From: Pachyseris speciosa
Taxonomy: Eukaryota; Cnidaria; Anthozoa; Scleractinia; Pachyseridae
Direction of reading: 5' to 3'
Assembly (NCBI GenBank): GCA_016490735.1
Contig: JAEMWC010000278.1
Coordinates: forward strand, 152,001 to 216,000
Length of the DNA: 64,000 nt
Shown: positions 23,997 to 36,657 of the stretch, in pieces
Layout: every line of letters begins with the position of its first letter
How positions within the stretch are numbered: position 1 is the stretch's first letter
Translations under genes and position numbers: made by a program
The notes under the pieces: generated by a model
What the model saw: only the letters and a program-made list of their open reading frames with translations
Database searches by the model: none
What the model was told of the DNA's origin: nothing

Positions 23997-24000
23997 TATT
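23707..24000 (+). repeat. tRNA-derived SINE, family 1, full length
   Basis: The head has a pol III A box (TTGGCGCAGTGG, 23714-23725) and a perfect B box (GGTTCGATTCC, 23758-23768). The body contains CTCCGAGAGGTTTTTCTCC and a tail GATTTGTAATTAGTAGACG, and ends in (ATT)n at 23944-23996. An (ATT)n end suggests mobilisation by an L2/CR1-type LINE such as the one at 45417, which also ends in (ATT)n. Fragments of this family recur at 56297-56480 and 57163-57276. Confidence 0.8.
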
Positions 24001-24856
24001 CCACTTATTTTAGATGGAATAAATGGCTTATGCACTGTAGCTAATTCTTTAACTTCCGGTTATAACAACATCCGTTACCCCAGATAACGTCATCATATTA
24101 TATGGATTGAAACTATGTGACTTCGGGCCTCTTCGGCCTCCATCTTGGTTTGACACACAACCTGATACATAGAGCCTCGACAAACAAAGCTCAAAGATTA
24201 CAGTGCTTCAAGTGCTGTTAAAGAAATTTGGATATTAAGTGCATAAATGGGGTGTGAGTCTCCTCGTACGCGTGCGCGACACTTTAATTCGATGTGTCTA
24301 TATCCAATGTCAGGGTAGCAGTGCAAGTGGAGGTAAAAGCCATTATAGTGTACTAAAAGCACTAAAAGTATAAATTATTCATGACAACCCGCTTGATTTC
24401 TACGCTTTTTTTTTCGAGTAGTAAGTGTAAATTACAGTTTATAGTAAGGCTATTTTCTTTACGGTGGACAATGGAGAACCAGTACATCAGGAAGAAAAGT
24501 GTAGTGCTATAGGCAGAGGCGTCACAGACAAAACTGCCTCTTGGTACGTGGAATTCTATGAGGTTTATCCTCGGGCACAAAAGTTGTTAAAGTTAGACTT
24601 GGATCGAATCACGTGATTCTGACAGTAGAAGGAATTTAGTATCCCTCTCCTTCACACAACAGTATCAACGATCAGTCAAATGTGGCCGCACACATGCAAT
24701 GGGCACGGAACCCATTTCATTGAAATAAGGGAAAGAACCACACCGACGGTACAAGTAAAATACCTTAAACTGCGTCGAATACACATAGGATGGTACTATA
24801 TAAAGACACACGTGACCCACACAACACCTGTTAGTGGTTATTGTCAGAGCTCAATA
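24001..24856. other. No gene recognised
   Basis: Only small frames occur, of up to about 72 codons. I see no repeats or splice-supported exons. Confidence 0.4.
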
Positions 24857-25510
24857 GTGTGCTAAATAAATTCTAAAATCCACTTAGCCTAATAATAGAA
24901 ATCGACAGACGTAACTGCTAAATGTAAAATAGTAAAAAGTTAATAACTTACAATTGCTACTTAAACTACAATAGCTCCATGATAAAAATTATTTCACGTT
25001 TTCCGCGGCTGAGTACGGTGCGTCCTGTTTTGATGAATGCTTGTTTGCGCTTTAGGCGAGTTAGGAGAAAATGTTAGACGGAACATGAAAGTCGGTCAGG
25101 TCCTTTCTCATATAACTTCTCAATCTCTACGTTTTGCGAGTCCAAATGCGAACGTTATGCTTTCTATAACTAAAAACACTGAGTATCTTGAGTAAAATAG
25201 TGTGCTAAATAAATCCTAAAATCCATTTAGCCTAATAATAGAAAATCGACAGACGTGACTGCTAAATGTAAAATAGTAAAAAAGTTAATAACTTACAATT
25301 GCGACTTAAAATACAATATGTCCATGATAAAAACTATTTCACGTTTTCTACGCCTACGGTGCGTCCTGTTTTGATTAATGCTTGTTTGCGCTTTAGGCGA
25401 GTTAGGAGAAAACATTAGATGGCACGTGAAAGTCGGTCAGGCCCTTTTTCATATAACTTCTCATTCTCTACATTTTGGGATTGCAAATTGCGGACGTTAT
25501 GCTTTCTATC
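24857..25510. repeat. Direct tandem duplication of about 310 bp
   Basis: The segment 24857-25166, starting GTGTGCTAAATAAATTC, is repeated at 25200-25510 with scattered substitutions and small indels. The period is about 343 bp. Shared internal blocks include GACTTAAA, TTTCACGTTTTC and TTAGGCGAGTTAGGAG. There is no ORF of note. It is a local duplication of non-coding DNA or two copies of a short repeat. Confidence 0.75.
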
Positions 25511-27303
25511 CAACTTTACCACTCACCCAAATGTCATTTTTATGCTAGTTTGGTTGTTCTTTTCTGCTTGTCTTCTGTTTTTGTTGCTGTTGTTTTTTTT
25601 CTTATTGCATCTATTTTTTTTTTGCCCATCCAATCCCGAGAGGCAAGTGGGAATTAAGCATTTTGCCCAAAAATGCTATGCATTGCTCGTAGCAGTCCTC
25701 GATCCCTCTGTCTAAGACGCAAAGGTTAATAACCTAGGAACTAGGTGGCCAACGCGCTTCCACATAGAACGATTAGCCCTGAACCATGCAATCATCCATC
25801 ATCACTAGGTCTTCTGAAGCCGATTTCACTGCGGTGCAGAAGCGGGCTGTTGGCAAACATGGCTCACCTATCACCAGCTGTCTATGATGAACGAATCCGC
25901 TTACAAATAAAATCCTTGCGTCCTGCCATGTAAGCAAGGAGCGATGCCTTAATTTCCTTTTTCCGAGTTGATCCAGTCTCGAATGGAAAATGACAACGTT
26001 CAATCATGATTCATGTTTGCACGCTCGAGTATAACTTTCGCTTACGATTAATGCTCCCAACCCATGAAATCAAAGAATACTCAGCAACTTTAAATGGGAG
26101 AAAAGGGGTAGCGGATGAAGTGTTCGAGTTGCCAATAGGGATCTTACAGGATGACATACATGGGTCAGGTGGTTGGCAACAAGAGGACCTAAACAATGAG
26201 AACATTATCAAGCAACAACAACCAGGCTGCAGAGAGGTCCTAATACTCTTTCTGGGGTCCTAATGCCCAGGCCTTGAGAGGTCATAATCCTCTGCCTCCT
26301 TTCCAGGAGTCCCTGTAGCCCCCAGGCTACCGAGAGGTCCTAATCCTCTCTCTGGGGTGCTAATTCCCAGCCCCACCCACCCCCCTCCCCCCGCGCCCCC
26401 TGGGAAGAATCAGAACAACAGACATCCGAGGTTTGGTTCCTTTGTAACAAGGCCATCTGGGGGGCCTTTTCTGCCACGATAGCTGGCCATGTGAGTCTAT
26501 GGGGCAAAGGGGCGACTTAAGAAATCAAACAATCAGAAAAGCCCGATCAGCTAAAAAAAATCAGTGGTCATAATCTGTTGTGACCAGAAGCAAAGAATAC
26601 AATACTTGAGGTATCGGATGCCAGCTGCAAGTTAATGTTATAACATTTGTAAATAAAGCTCAATGAGCAAGCATGGTCCATGTGTCCCAAACAGCACTTG
26701 GCGTGACACTAACAGTAACAATTATAACAATGTCTCAATGAGCAAGTATGCTGCTCAAGTCCAACATCACTAAGCTGGATAACTACAACTACTGCATAGC
26801 AGTATGATTATGTGTGGCAAAAACGGTTGATAAAACTACACATAAATGTTAACACTATGCTCAGAGAGTCAAATAGGGTTGGGTGGGGCGGGAATTTTTC
26901 ACAACACTAGTCTGAGAGGTCAGAGAACTTGAAGTGAACTACAGATGTGAAGACAAAACCGCATGGTCTTTTTGATTGGCATAATGGAAAAGCATAAATA
27001 TAATTGGCCCGGGAATAATAAGCCATAATGGTGTGAAAGGTGAATTTGACCTTTTGCACAACGCGAAAGTGTTTGTCTTACCGGGATATTGCGTGCCAGA
27101 AATGTATATTAGAATACATGGGTCATATAACTTCTCTGACCTCCCTGGTTGTTCACATTAACTTAAATTTATATTACTTATACATTGGCTTTTTCCAGGT
27201 CATCCACGCACCGTGGTGCGCGAGCCATGGCTGGCTACGCACTCAGCAGTGAAATTGGTTCTCCAAGATCAACTTGAAGAATGTAAAATATAGAGCATAT
27301 ACC
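25511..27303. other. No gene recognised; short minisatellite
   Basis: Imperfect units of the form GAGAGGTCCTAAT...CTCTCTGGGG recur at about 26234-26370. This region would include the 3' UTR of the TRAF gene that ends at 27304, but I see no AATAAA close to its stop. Confidence 0.4.
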
Positions 27304-28587
27304 TTACAAATCAGTTGTATCTACTATTATCTTTAGGAACATGGTATCATCTCTTACATAAGCGTGATTATTCAATTCAGTGAGTGAGCAGAACATGGGG
27401 CACCCGCTCGCTATGTTGGTTTCTCTTCTTGGTCTCTGAAAGGATGAACTGCTAGGGTCAGGTCTGAAGGCGTCGATCACGTGTTCAACGTTGTCCTGAT
27501 CTAACAGCATGAATGTGACCTTCTCTATGAAGGGCCAGCGGAGTAACGCGTCGTACTGTCCACGCATGACAACAAAGAAAACTGAGATGTGTGTCCCTCG
27601 CCCCATGCCGTCTCCATTGAGATAAATCCGCGCACACATCTTGTAGCCATAGTGACTGGTAAAGAAGCAAGGGCTGTAGAAAGACACCTGCTGACCGCTA
27701 ACGGCTTCGTTTCGTCTTCTAGCATACTCAGTAATTTTCCATAACAGCTGTCCGTCGTAGCTTGAAAATTCTTGTTGTCTGACGTTCTCCTCTAGGTCTG
27801 CCAAGGTGACATTTCTAAGAGCCAGCGTGTGTACAATCGACTCCATCCGCCTCTCCATCCTTCGTGTGGTCTCTTGGACACCCTCTAACTGTCTTTTAAC
27901 GTTACCCAATTCTTTACTCGTCTCCATCGTAATGCGATTGTTTTCCACCAAAAGCACCTCGTGGTCCGCAGTTTTGTTCTCAAGACTTTTCAGTTTTCTG
28001 TTAACCTCATCATTTTGTGAGCTACGTTCAGGGCAAGGAAGATGTTGGGCAGAAGAGGCTACAGCTAATACATTGACTGAGACCACCTTTCTTTCCAAAT
28101 AATTTATCCTCTCGCTCAGCTCTCGTAATTTTTCCTCCAGATTTCTCCATCCCTCAGAGCTTAATTGCATCTTGTTGATTATATCTTGGATAACATTGTT
28201 ATAGGTTGTGAACATCTATTGCCTTCTAGAAACAATTCTGGGGTCAGTTCGCAATGCGGATTCCATTTCGGTGCTGACACGAACAGTGAACTGAAGAAGG
28301 AGAACGCCGTGATGGACGTTTTCAAGTATTAAATGGTCCCTCTTCTCCCTTTGACTGAGGACCTGTCAAATATGGCAAGCATTCATATTGTCTACACAAT
28401 ATCCCATTAAGGGAGCCCAATATACTTGGCTTCCAAAGCAGAACTTTGAAATAGTGAATATATCCTACGGGACTACTCTAGAGACCACTAGCAAAATGAA
28501 ATGTTACTCAAGGGTACTTTGTATTAATAAATTACTAAGCATATTTTCCTTAAGCGTACGGACTAGTAGACCTGTTGGATTATTATT

Positions 28588-28643
<56 letters not shown>

Positions 28644-31600
28644 TATTATTATTATTATCATCAAAACTATAACAAAATTCTCGAACGCGATTGGTTATCA
28701 GCAGCCCGATTTGAGTACTAATAGGACAGTGCACGAGTCATGCTTGTAATTGGACAGTGTAATAGGACAGTTTACGCCTCATGCCTGTGTAATTGGACAA
28801 TACGGGTCATTTTGCGCAAGCTGTTGTCGTGCATTTTTTGAGTAAACTATTATGTTTTTCAAAATTCAAATTAAACTACGTGTAACCGTTTAACGCTCAA
28901 CCGATGGCTAGATCGTTTCTCAAATTTTGTCATAGTTTTCATTAATTGGTAACAGAACTTCGTGTCGTCCAACTCTGTCTGTAATCATACTCGTGATTAA
29001 CAAATCGGACTCCCGCTTCGCGGTCGTCCGATTTTGTATATCACTCGTATGATTACAGACCGAATTGGACTCCACTCGGTCCTATTACCACTATTTATTA
29101 TTATTATTATCATCATTATTATTATTATTGTACATGATGAACAGTTTTCCCCGATAGAGTTCGCGGAACAAAGATCCTTCTCTTCCAGTCTTTAAGGCTT
29201 TATCGCGGAATTTTAGACTATTGTCCTATTTCAATTAGCTCGTTACGTCACTTAGTTGACTCCGCGTGGCTACTTAAGATAGTCCAATACATGAAGGGAC
29301 CTCGGTAATACTAACAGCACAAACGGAAATGCTTCATATTAAAACCGTATTTCCTAAGTCCTAAAGTTAGTAAGCCTTCTGCCAAAGTAACTGGTATTTT
29401 TACCGCATTCCATGTTTGAGGCATCGTAATATTTTCTCCCTTCAAATCATTCTCAACCACCGTTTATATCAGGAAGAGCCAACAAACTAGAACACTGCCT
29501 TGGATGTGTTAGCTTCACCTCTGTCTTGGAACAACCGATCTGCGAGAATGGACAAGGACCCTGTACTCCTTCACAGTCTCCTATAATAGGGTTACGATGA
29601 TCTGTCAGCTATAGAAATATAATAAGGTAATTTTAGTTAGGTTCACTCTGCAGTTCTGATATCACATAAAACTCTTCATAAACTGGAAACCGTTACTTTA
29701 GAACAATCTTTACCAACTCATGCAGACTCAGGTTCATTACATTACCTTCATCCTTACCTTTCCACGGGGAATTCCTTCTTTACCGCATTTATCACACACA
29801 ATGACTGCTGGATAAGCTGGGTATTCATTCTCTTTATGCAGCTGCAAGAAAATAATGTAACAATAATTGTGGTAAATATGCGTCAGAAGTCGGGGTGAAC
29901 ACAGTTTGCCTGCCCATTATGAAGGTTATACGCCTTTCCAATTGAGTAATCTCAAAAAAGACGCTTTCTTATGCAGCTCTCATCATTCAACCTTTATCAC
30001 TTCACATGTAGATCAGATTATATCTTTAGGATTTGAATCTGGTGGTACACGGAATTTAATGGGTAGGCTTTCAAGGAATAGCTTTTCTATACAAAATGTA
30101 CTTTATCATTCTCCAGAGCAAAGGTAGAAGGTCTTGTATAGTTAACATCAGAGTCACGTTCAATTATAGTATCATTTTCGTTGGCAAATTCAACGGGGAT
30201 AAAATAGATAACAGTTTTCTCGTTCAAAATTTATAAACTGAATCTCACAAGATTCAGCTAATTCACCAAAGAAAAGTCATGATATAGTACTGTCATTCTG
30301 TTCAAGACTATCTGCACATGACAAAGGTCGCATTCCACCAATCTAAACATGCATTCGTTTTGCAAGTGCTCAGGAAGTAGAGCTTTCTTGACCATCACAC
30401 CACACTCTGCATGTACACAAGACACCTTCAGGAATTCACAGCCACTAGTGTGTTCCTGTAAAATGGATAAATGAGATTGAAATTACCACCAAATTCTGAT
30501 CAACTCCAACCCTTTTCAATTATCAGTCCTTTTCATTTCTTGCTGGTTTATCGGGAGGATAACCTCCTATATTGAAAGATTGTGCTCAACATTTTTCATC
30601 TGTCCTCAACGTTTCGCATCTCCACCAATTCAGTTCTAGTGTTGAACAATACACTAGCCTCGGCCATTCAATAATCCGATACACTGGCAGCCAGAGGTGG
30701 TTTACTTACTACACATATAAACTCATCATGCTTTAAAAACGAGTAACTTCTGCATTAAGACTGTACTCGTCCACCGTCTTAAAGATCTTTATAACATTAG
30801 CTATTGATGACTTCACCGTCACTTATTTGTAACTGAATTGTGTCACTGCTTATACTGACCAGCCGTCCAAATTGAAAATATATATAAGTATATACTGGAT
30901 TATGCAAAAGCTGCCTCACTCCTTTTGACAAATAGAAATGTTGATTAACAGGAACTGGGTTAGCTTATGTCAGAGCTCATAAGGACAAACACTGGCGCAG
31001 AACCAACTCTACTAACCACTGTATGACTGGTGCATCCACCTTTATTCAAGGATGCACAATAACTCTAATACCTCCAAGTGTCTGACTTCTCCTTGCCATT
31101 TGCATCCGTCTTCCGCGAAATTGCAGTGCACAACGATAGCAAATACTTCGCGACTCATACATTTGTCCTCAAAAACCTAAGTAAAATATAGTGTGTGAGA
31201 ATGAATATATGAAAATCAATTGTCACGAAGGATGTGGACGTTAGGCAGAAAGACAAAGGAGCGGAAAGAAGGAGGGCAGGAAAAAATACTTCCGCCCCCT
31301 TTCCTTACCCCTTTGATTTGCTTTAAAACTCTCCACGGTTTGAAAATTCCAGATAGCGGCCTAATTTTATGAGAAATGAGGCTCCTTCTAAATACGACCA
31401 AAATCCAATAGAAAAGGAACGTTTCAAGTCTATAACATCAGCGATACATTATTCTTAGGATGAGAAGAAACAGAAAATGTTATTAAAATAACTCTAAATA
31501 GAAGAAACTTGTAGTAAGCACTTTTTCTTTTACAAAATAGCGCGGAGGCTGAGAACTTAATATTTTTAAGAATGTACTTTGTGGTTGAAATGAATGTACA

Positions 31601-32561
31601 AACACAACGAGGACAGAAAAGAAGTAGCGTCGTACCTCATTTGGAAGAAGTTGTTGTTTATCCACGAGGCAAACCATCACAACTTCAACTTGATCCCTGG
31701 AAATAGAAATAATGATATGTGTAGGCGACCGGGTAGTACAAAAATTCTTGAGTCCAGTCGACCCACAGAGTCAAATGTAGAAGACCAAGTGAACGCACAC
31801 AATTTTATCTTTATTCAGTGACTTGCTACAGTACTTAATTTCTTCGTAACAGCGATCAACATAAGTGAAAAGCAACAGATCATTGTCTACGCGATATGTG
31901 AAGCTTGAAACTTAGAAAGCTATAAATTTGGAAGTTCCTGTCACGAAAGCTAACTGATTTAAGTTATTAGCGTGCAAAACTAAACAATATGGAAATTTAA
32001 TATTTTGAGTCTTAAATAGGAACATGATTTCCGTGTTACAGTTTCCGGGAGACAACGCCACCTGTTTACACGTGAATTTTGTCGACGTAACCCATCCCAA
32101 ACGAACAGCTTTGTCATGTCAATTTAACCCTTTCACTTCTATTCATCCCTTGCGTAGTATGCTTCTTGCCACTCTTGTCACTCCTTTTTGTTTATTTAGC
32201 GTTATCGTTTCAATTTCTAAACACTTATAATTTTATTGTTACACACCTCATTGTGTTGCAAATCCAAATCTGCTGTTATTTCACCCGCAACTGACGATGA
32301 TCGTAGTAGGATCAAAGCATTTCTCTTTTTAAAATAAAAAATGTTGTCTTTTTTCTTAAAATTATTACCAGTCTGCTTCTCTCAAACCTTTTGAAAATAT
32401 ATTTATACTTACTGAATGAGATTGGGCAACAGACAGGAACGGCAATAGAAGTGTCCACAGCTTGTCTGCATAGCATCTCTCAACAGCAGCTTACAGTAAG
32501 TACAGAAGTACTTATTGTCGATATTTCCCTTGTCAGGATTTGCTAAATGAAACCCAGGCAT
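27304..32561 (-). CDS. TRAF3-like adaptor, copy A, with an in-frame stop
   Basis: Seven exons on the minus strand: 32561-32413, 31696-31636, 31176-31072, 30455-30291, 29841-29758, 29608-29519 and 28362-27304. All introns are GT-AG with consistent phases. The start is ATG at 32561. The 570-codon frame has a RING (C20, C23, C35, H37, C40, C43, C59, D62), TRAF-type zinc fingers over exons 3-6, a coiled coil (about 275-410) and a TRAF-C/MATH domain (about 417-570: [26 protein letters not shown], ending DTTDL). Length and motifs fit TRAF3 (usually about 568 residues). TRAF3-class proteins sit under TNF-receptor-type and innate receptors and tune NF-kappaB signalling. Codon 267 is TAG (28216-28218), before the coiled coil. 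So it may be a null allele, a truncated RING-zinc-finger product, or rescued by an acceptor at CAATAG|ATG. Confidence 0.85.
28579..28664. repeat. (ATC/ATT)n microsatellite
   Basis: About 28 triplet units lie inside intron 6 of TRAF copy A. The poly-Ser and poly-Asp frames across it are artefacts. Confidence 0.9.
28976..29063. repeat. Long palindrome in TRAF copy A intron 6
   Basis: The left arm ends CAAATCGGAC and the right arm starts GTCCGATTTTG. Pairing extends outward for about 33 bp through GTATGATTAC and its complement. The loop is about 15 nt, with TTCGCGG. It belongs to a small region (28690-29095) where GGACAGT-type and CGGAC-type blocks recur, suggesting a dispersed palindromic repeat. 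Confidence 0.6.
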
Positions 32562-34150
32562 GAAGATCTAGATTTAAATTCTGCTTTATCCAACTGAATT
32601 ATGTTAACACTGTAACTGTAACACTGACACAACCAAAAAGGTCATAAAACTTTGTGGCTGTATTCTCCAACTGCACAAGTCTGCTCCAAGTTGGACTTCT
32701 TTAAACGCTGGAATCGATCTTGATCAGGTTAACTGAAATATGTATTAAAACAGAATCACACATTATAGAGAATAACAGGAAGGCTTCTGAGTCGCTCATT
32801 CAACAGCTGCTTATGATGTTTATGAACTTCAGACCCCACATCGTTGGGAACAAATTGAATTGTAAACGTTTAAATCGAGGGAGTCCAAACATGAAAGTTG
32901 GAATGGTCGTTCGTCGCTTTTAAGACCTCAATGCCCTCTTTTTTGACCGGCGATTATTCTTTAGAATTATATCTTTAAACTGCAAACATCAGTGAAACAA
33001 ACAAACATCAGTGAAACAATAGTTCCTGATAATTCCTTCAATTAATTGGAAAACTTGTTGGGGCAAAAATTCTCCAAATGTATCCACTCAATTACCAAAA
33101 TAACTCCATAGCCTGCGGCTTCATACTTGCTTACGCCTCGTTGCGCCACGTGGCGCATAAGGCCTCTTTCACGGCTTCTGATAGTGTAAACAAAAACTGC
33201 GAGAATGCCATGTTGACACTCCTGAAGAATACGAGTCAAAGTCTATTTTTTTTTCACTATGTGGCAATTCTTCTTTCTTTTCCTTTCTAGAGAATTTCAT
33301 TTTAGACTTGCTGACATCGCGTATGTGCAACCTGTTAAGGAATAGTTTATCTAAGAAAGGAGTGCATTTTGCTGTAATTCCGAAATCAGTTAACCTAAAA
33401 CTCCCTCAAACAATACAATGGCAACAAAGACCACGAGGGGACATAACCTTTGATAACTTGGATAAACGGCTAAAAATGAATCCATAGACTCCAAATAAGT
33501 TAGCTTGGATAAAGGGTAATAAACCTGACTAAATCAGTCCCCGACATCAATACAAAACGCTCTCAAAACAAAATTCGAAGCTGATGTACAAATAATTCAC
33601 AAATTCCTCGGCGGTAAATTTTACGGAACACGGCCAATATTTAAGAAGTTAAATAAATAATAATGGAAAAGGAATTCACAATTATGTTGTGTCCAGAAAA
33701 AAGGGATTTCTTATCTGCTAGATTTTTTTCCCTCTTATTCGGCAACCTTAATTAAGTTATTATGGATTAACGCTGTGTGTGCAGACTTATTGAATATCGG
33801 TAACCTGGTTAAAAATATATTATACAAGCTTTGTAAAAAAGTCTAACAAATTAAAAGCTCCAAACCCAACTCCAGCCCTATACAAACAAGTAAACAAGTC
33901 GGACATGAATACCAAAAACTGACTTAAGATTACCAAACAATTAAATTTTAGAACTAGTGAAAATCAAAGAGGCTATGAGCCATTTAACTCAGTAGGAATG
34001 CAAATTAGTCGATCTCAATATTAGGTTTTATGCATGTTGAAGTATTTGTAGGGTCAAATTTAAGTGTGACAGCCTACTTCAAAACAAATATTTCTTGATA
34101 TCTGTTCCCTTTATCTTCGATAAAAACATCGAAAGCAAGTTTCTCCTCAT
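32562..34150. other. Upstream of TRAF copy A; no further exon recognised
   Basis: A promoter and 5' UTR exons of copy A should lie here or further right, but I cannot define them. No ORF has a domain. Confidence 0.35.
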
Positions 34151-34159
34151 CTGCGTACT

Positions 34160-34375
34160 GTAGTTGTCGTAGATAACGTTACCGTAGTTGCTGTACTTAG
34201 TGTAGTTGCTGTAATTGCTGTAATTGCTGTAGTTGGTGTAGCTGGCCATGGTGTAGTTGGTGTCGAGTTACTAAAGTTGGTGTAGTTGTAGTTGCGGTAG
34301 TTGCTTTAGCTGCTGTAGCTGGTGTAGTTGCTGTAGTTAGTGTAGTTGGTACAGTAACAGTAGTTGCTGTAGTAG
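34160..34375. repeat. Minisatellite of 9-bp units
   Basis: Imperfect units of GTAGTTGCT and GTAGTTGGT run for about 215 bp with occasional breaks. It is non-coding. Confidence 0.8.
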
Positions 34376-34929
34376 CAGAAATTAGAATTCTCCTCGTTAG
34401 TTCTGTGATCAGTATGACTGTACTATTTTAATCGAGAAGTTTATTTTTGGATTGTAAATCGCCAGATTTGTCATGATTTCGAAGCTACACGCACAGCAAA
34501 ATGGCGTCATCTGAGCACTTTATACTCCCACAAGGCGAGCACAATTTCAATGAAAAGATGTGCAAGCTATAATCTAAAAGAAGATTCATGTATATAATAT
34601 AGTGCAATGGCCAGAGTATAATATATTCAAGCGCGTACATGTCTTGAACGAATGTTATCTTCGACTTTAATTAATTAAAGGAAGCTTCGCCACGTGCACG
34701 TGTAATCTTAAAAGTTATTCAGCTATAGAATGATTTAACTATTAGAGAACGCTGATTCATGTGCGATCGCCAATGAACGTCGACGGTTGCTACAATTGTA
34801 AAAAAGAGATATTATTAGTGATCATTTTAAAAACCTTGCTACAGAGAAGCCTGTAGTGTATTCACATGCTTATAATCGTCGGCTTAATCCCTGGATGTCC
34901 CGTTACGAGTGAGTGAGATTACAATTCAG

Positions 34930-35165
34930 GGCCCGGTTGTTCGAAAGCCGATTAAGTTAATCCAGATTAACGTAAACTTTAATTGCAGTTTTTATGTTTT
35001 GGATGAAAGTTTCTTTGGCCGCTTTTTGCTTTTCAGGATTAACGCCCTCTGATCTAAAATTTTCCAGAATATCAGCGTTGACCAACGTTCATGGGCAGAG
35101 AAATAAACTCCTTGGTTAATTTTTAATCTCGGATTAGGGTTAATCGGCTTTCGAACAACCCGGCC
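34930..35165. mobile_element. MITE, PIF/Harbinger-like, 236 bp
   Basis: The inverted ends are GGCCCGGTTGTTCGAAAGCC and, on the right, the reverse complement of GGCCGGGTTGTTCGAAAGCC, continuing through GATTAA. The flanks are CAG on both sides (34927-34929 and 35166-35168). There is no transposase. It is the best-preserved member of the CWG-flanked family seen at 6389, 13749 and 62729. Confidence 0.75.
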
Positions 35166-35359
35166 CAGATCTCTTTTTTTTTTTTTCAGCAACCTTCCGC
35201 CTGGTGATCACATGTAGCCAGCATTAACGTTTGCTAGTCCTCAGCATTGAGAAGTAACCCGTAATTTACAATAGAAAACTCGTTTCACTTACCGGTGTTG
35301 ATCTGATGTTCTTGTCCCAAAGGAGACCGAACGCTTACTAGAGGGGGTAGGCTGGAAAA

Positions 35360-35683
35360 TTAAGTAAAAAAAAAAATGTCCCTCAAAGTTTGCGTGAAAT
35401 AAACATAACGCGGATAGAATAGTGAATCAAAGAAATATATAGGAAACTTGTAAAATACTGAAATCTTGAACTTCAGCCACTCTATTAATTCTGAAATATT
35501 GAAATCGTTCTTCCGTTTTAACGACTTTAATCGATTCGTGAGATTTACATAGTTAGCATCAATCCTTTCGAAACTTTCGTTGGACGCTAATTTTTGTGCC
35601 AAGTATGTCTTTTGCATTTCGAAGTACTCGCACAAGACGTGGACAGAAAGAGTCAACTGGGACAGCCGACTTAGTAACTCCAT
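35360..35683 (-). CDS. Unidentified open frame, possible exon
   Basis: A 107-codon minus-strand frame starts ATG 35683. It has a Leu-rich helical start and a basic middle with KSLKRKNDFNISELIEWLKF. Part of its far end is likely intronic or untranslated because it turns AT-rich. I recognise no family. It lies about 360 bp downstream of another exon-like frame (36042-36210) on the same strand and could belong to the same gene. Support is weak: an open frame and neighbour context only. Confidence 0.25.
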   Translation of the reverse strand: MELLSRLSQLTLSVHVLCEYFEMQKTYLAQKLASNESFERIDANYVNLTNRLKSLKRKNDFNISELIEWLKFKISVFYKFPIYFFDSLFYPRYVYFTQTLRDIFFFT

Positions 35684-36041
35684 CGCAAGTAATTGAGGAG
35701 GTTTGTATAAGTTTGCATCCCATTTATTTAATACGAAGCTACGGCTCGTTTCGGTAGGAATTATGACTACTGTTCTCGTTTATTCGACCGCAATTCAAAT
35801 TCGTCTGTCCAATCTGAAGCCATCACGTTTTGTCGAAGGCAGACTTACGCCGGTAAAATGTATTCGAGGTGACGTTGTGAGTAATAAAGGGCCGTAACCA
35901 TTCGGAATATATATGCCAACATGATAAAGAAATGTTCACTGCTCTTCGAAATTCCGTCGATTCAAATGGAATAGCGCTCGTTTAAACCTCTCGCGCCGTT
36001 AGATTAAAGGGAACATCGATTACGAATATTAGTTTTCTTAC

Positions 36042-36210
36042 CTCGTAGTTTTTGCAAGACGTCCTCATCGGTAGGAGAAAAGGCTGCCTCCTCGTCAGGA
36101 TAATATTTCACCTTAGGATAGTAATGTGTGGTAGCTGTATACTTATTCGAAACCACGTGAAAAGTCTTAGATAATGGAATCATTGTCATTGAGTCATCTC
36201 GAAAGCATAC
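36042..36210 (-). CDS. Unidentified internal exon
   Basis: It is bounded by an acceptor-like CAAGTCACAG at 36211-36220 and a strong donor CGAG|GTAAGA at 36041. The phase-0 reading contains KTFHVVSNKYTATTHYYPK followed by an acidic segment ending DEDVLQKLRG. Its amino-acid make-up looks like real protein and not repeat translation. I do not recognise the family. It is a candidate exon of an unknown host gene on the minus strand, between TRAF copy A and the MITE at 36658. Confidence 0.35.
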
Positions 36211-36657
36211 CTGTGACTTGCCCCGCACAACTGTAGCCTATAGCCAGCTGGGCTAGTTTTCTTGACTGAAGATAAGGCGACACATGTTGATAACGTAGCG
36301 GTTTACAATGTTCCATTAGAGAAGTGATCGTGCACGACATTTCAATGGGGCAATGGAAGCCTAGCCTGCGTCGTAGACAGTGCAAACCACCGGAATATAT
36401 CCAGGTTTTTACTGACCTAGGTTTTAAATAACAAGTCAGGCTGGACCGCAGGCTATGGAAGTCTAGTGGTAAAACCACCCGCAAGCTTCCCTCGCATTTT
36501 CCCTGTCAGTGAAGCCATGAATTTTGTGATATGATAGGTGACAAAACGAAGTGAACCGTTCGCGTTGTCATGATGAGCATATTAAATCAGTCGCCCGTTC
36601 TTTGTTTTGCACAGGAAACTCACACAAATGGTGTGACCTATGAGTATTTTGAAGTTA

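Noticed and set aside
24857..25510. CRISPR-like or satellite array
   Set aside because: Only two long units occur, without short regular repeats or spacers.
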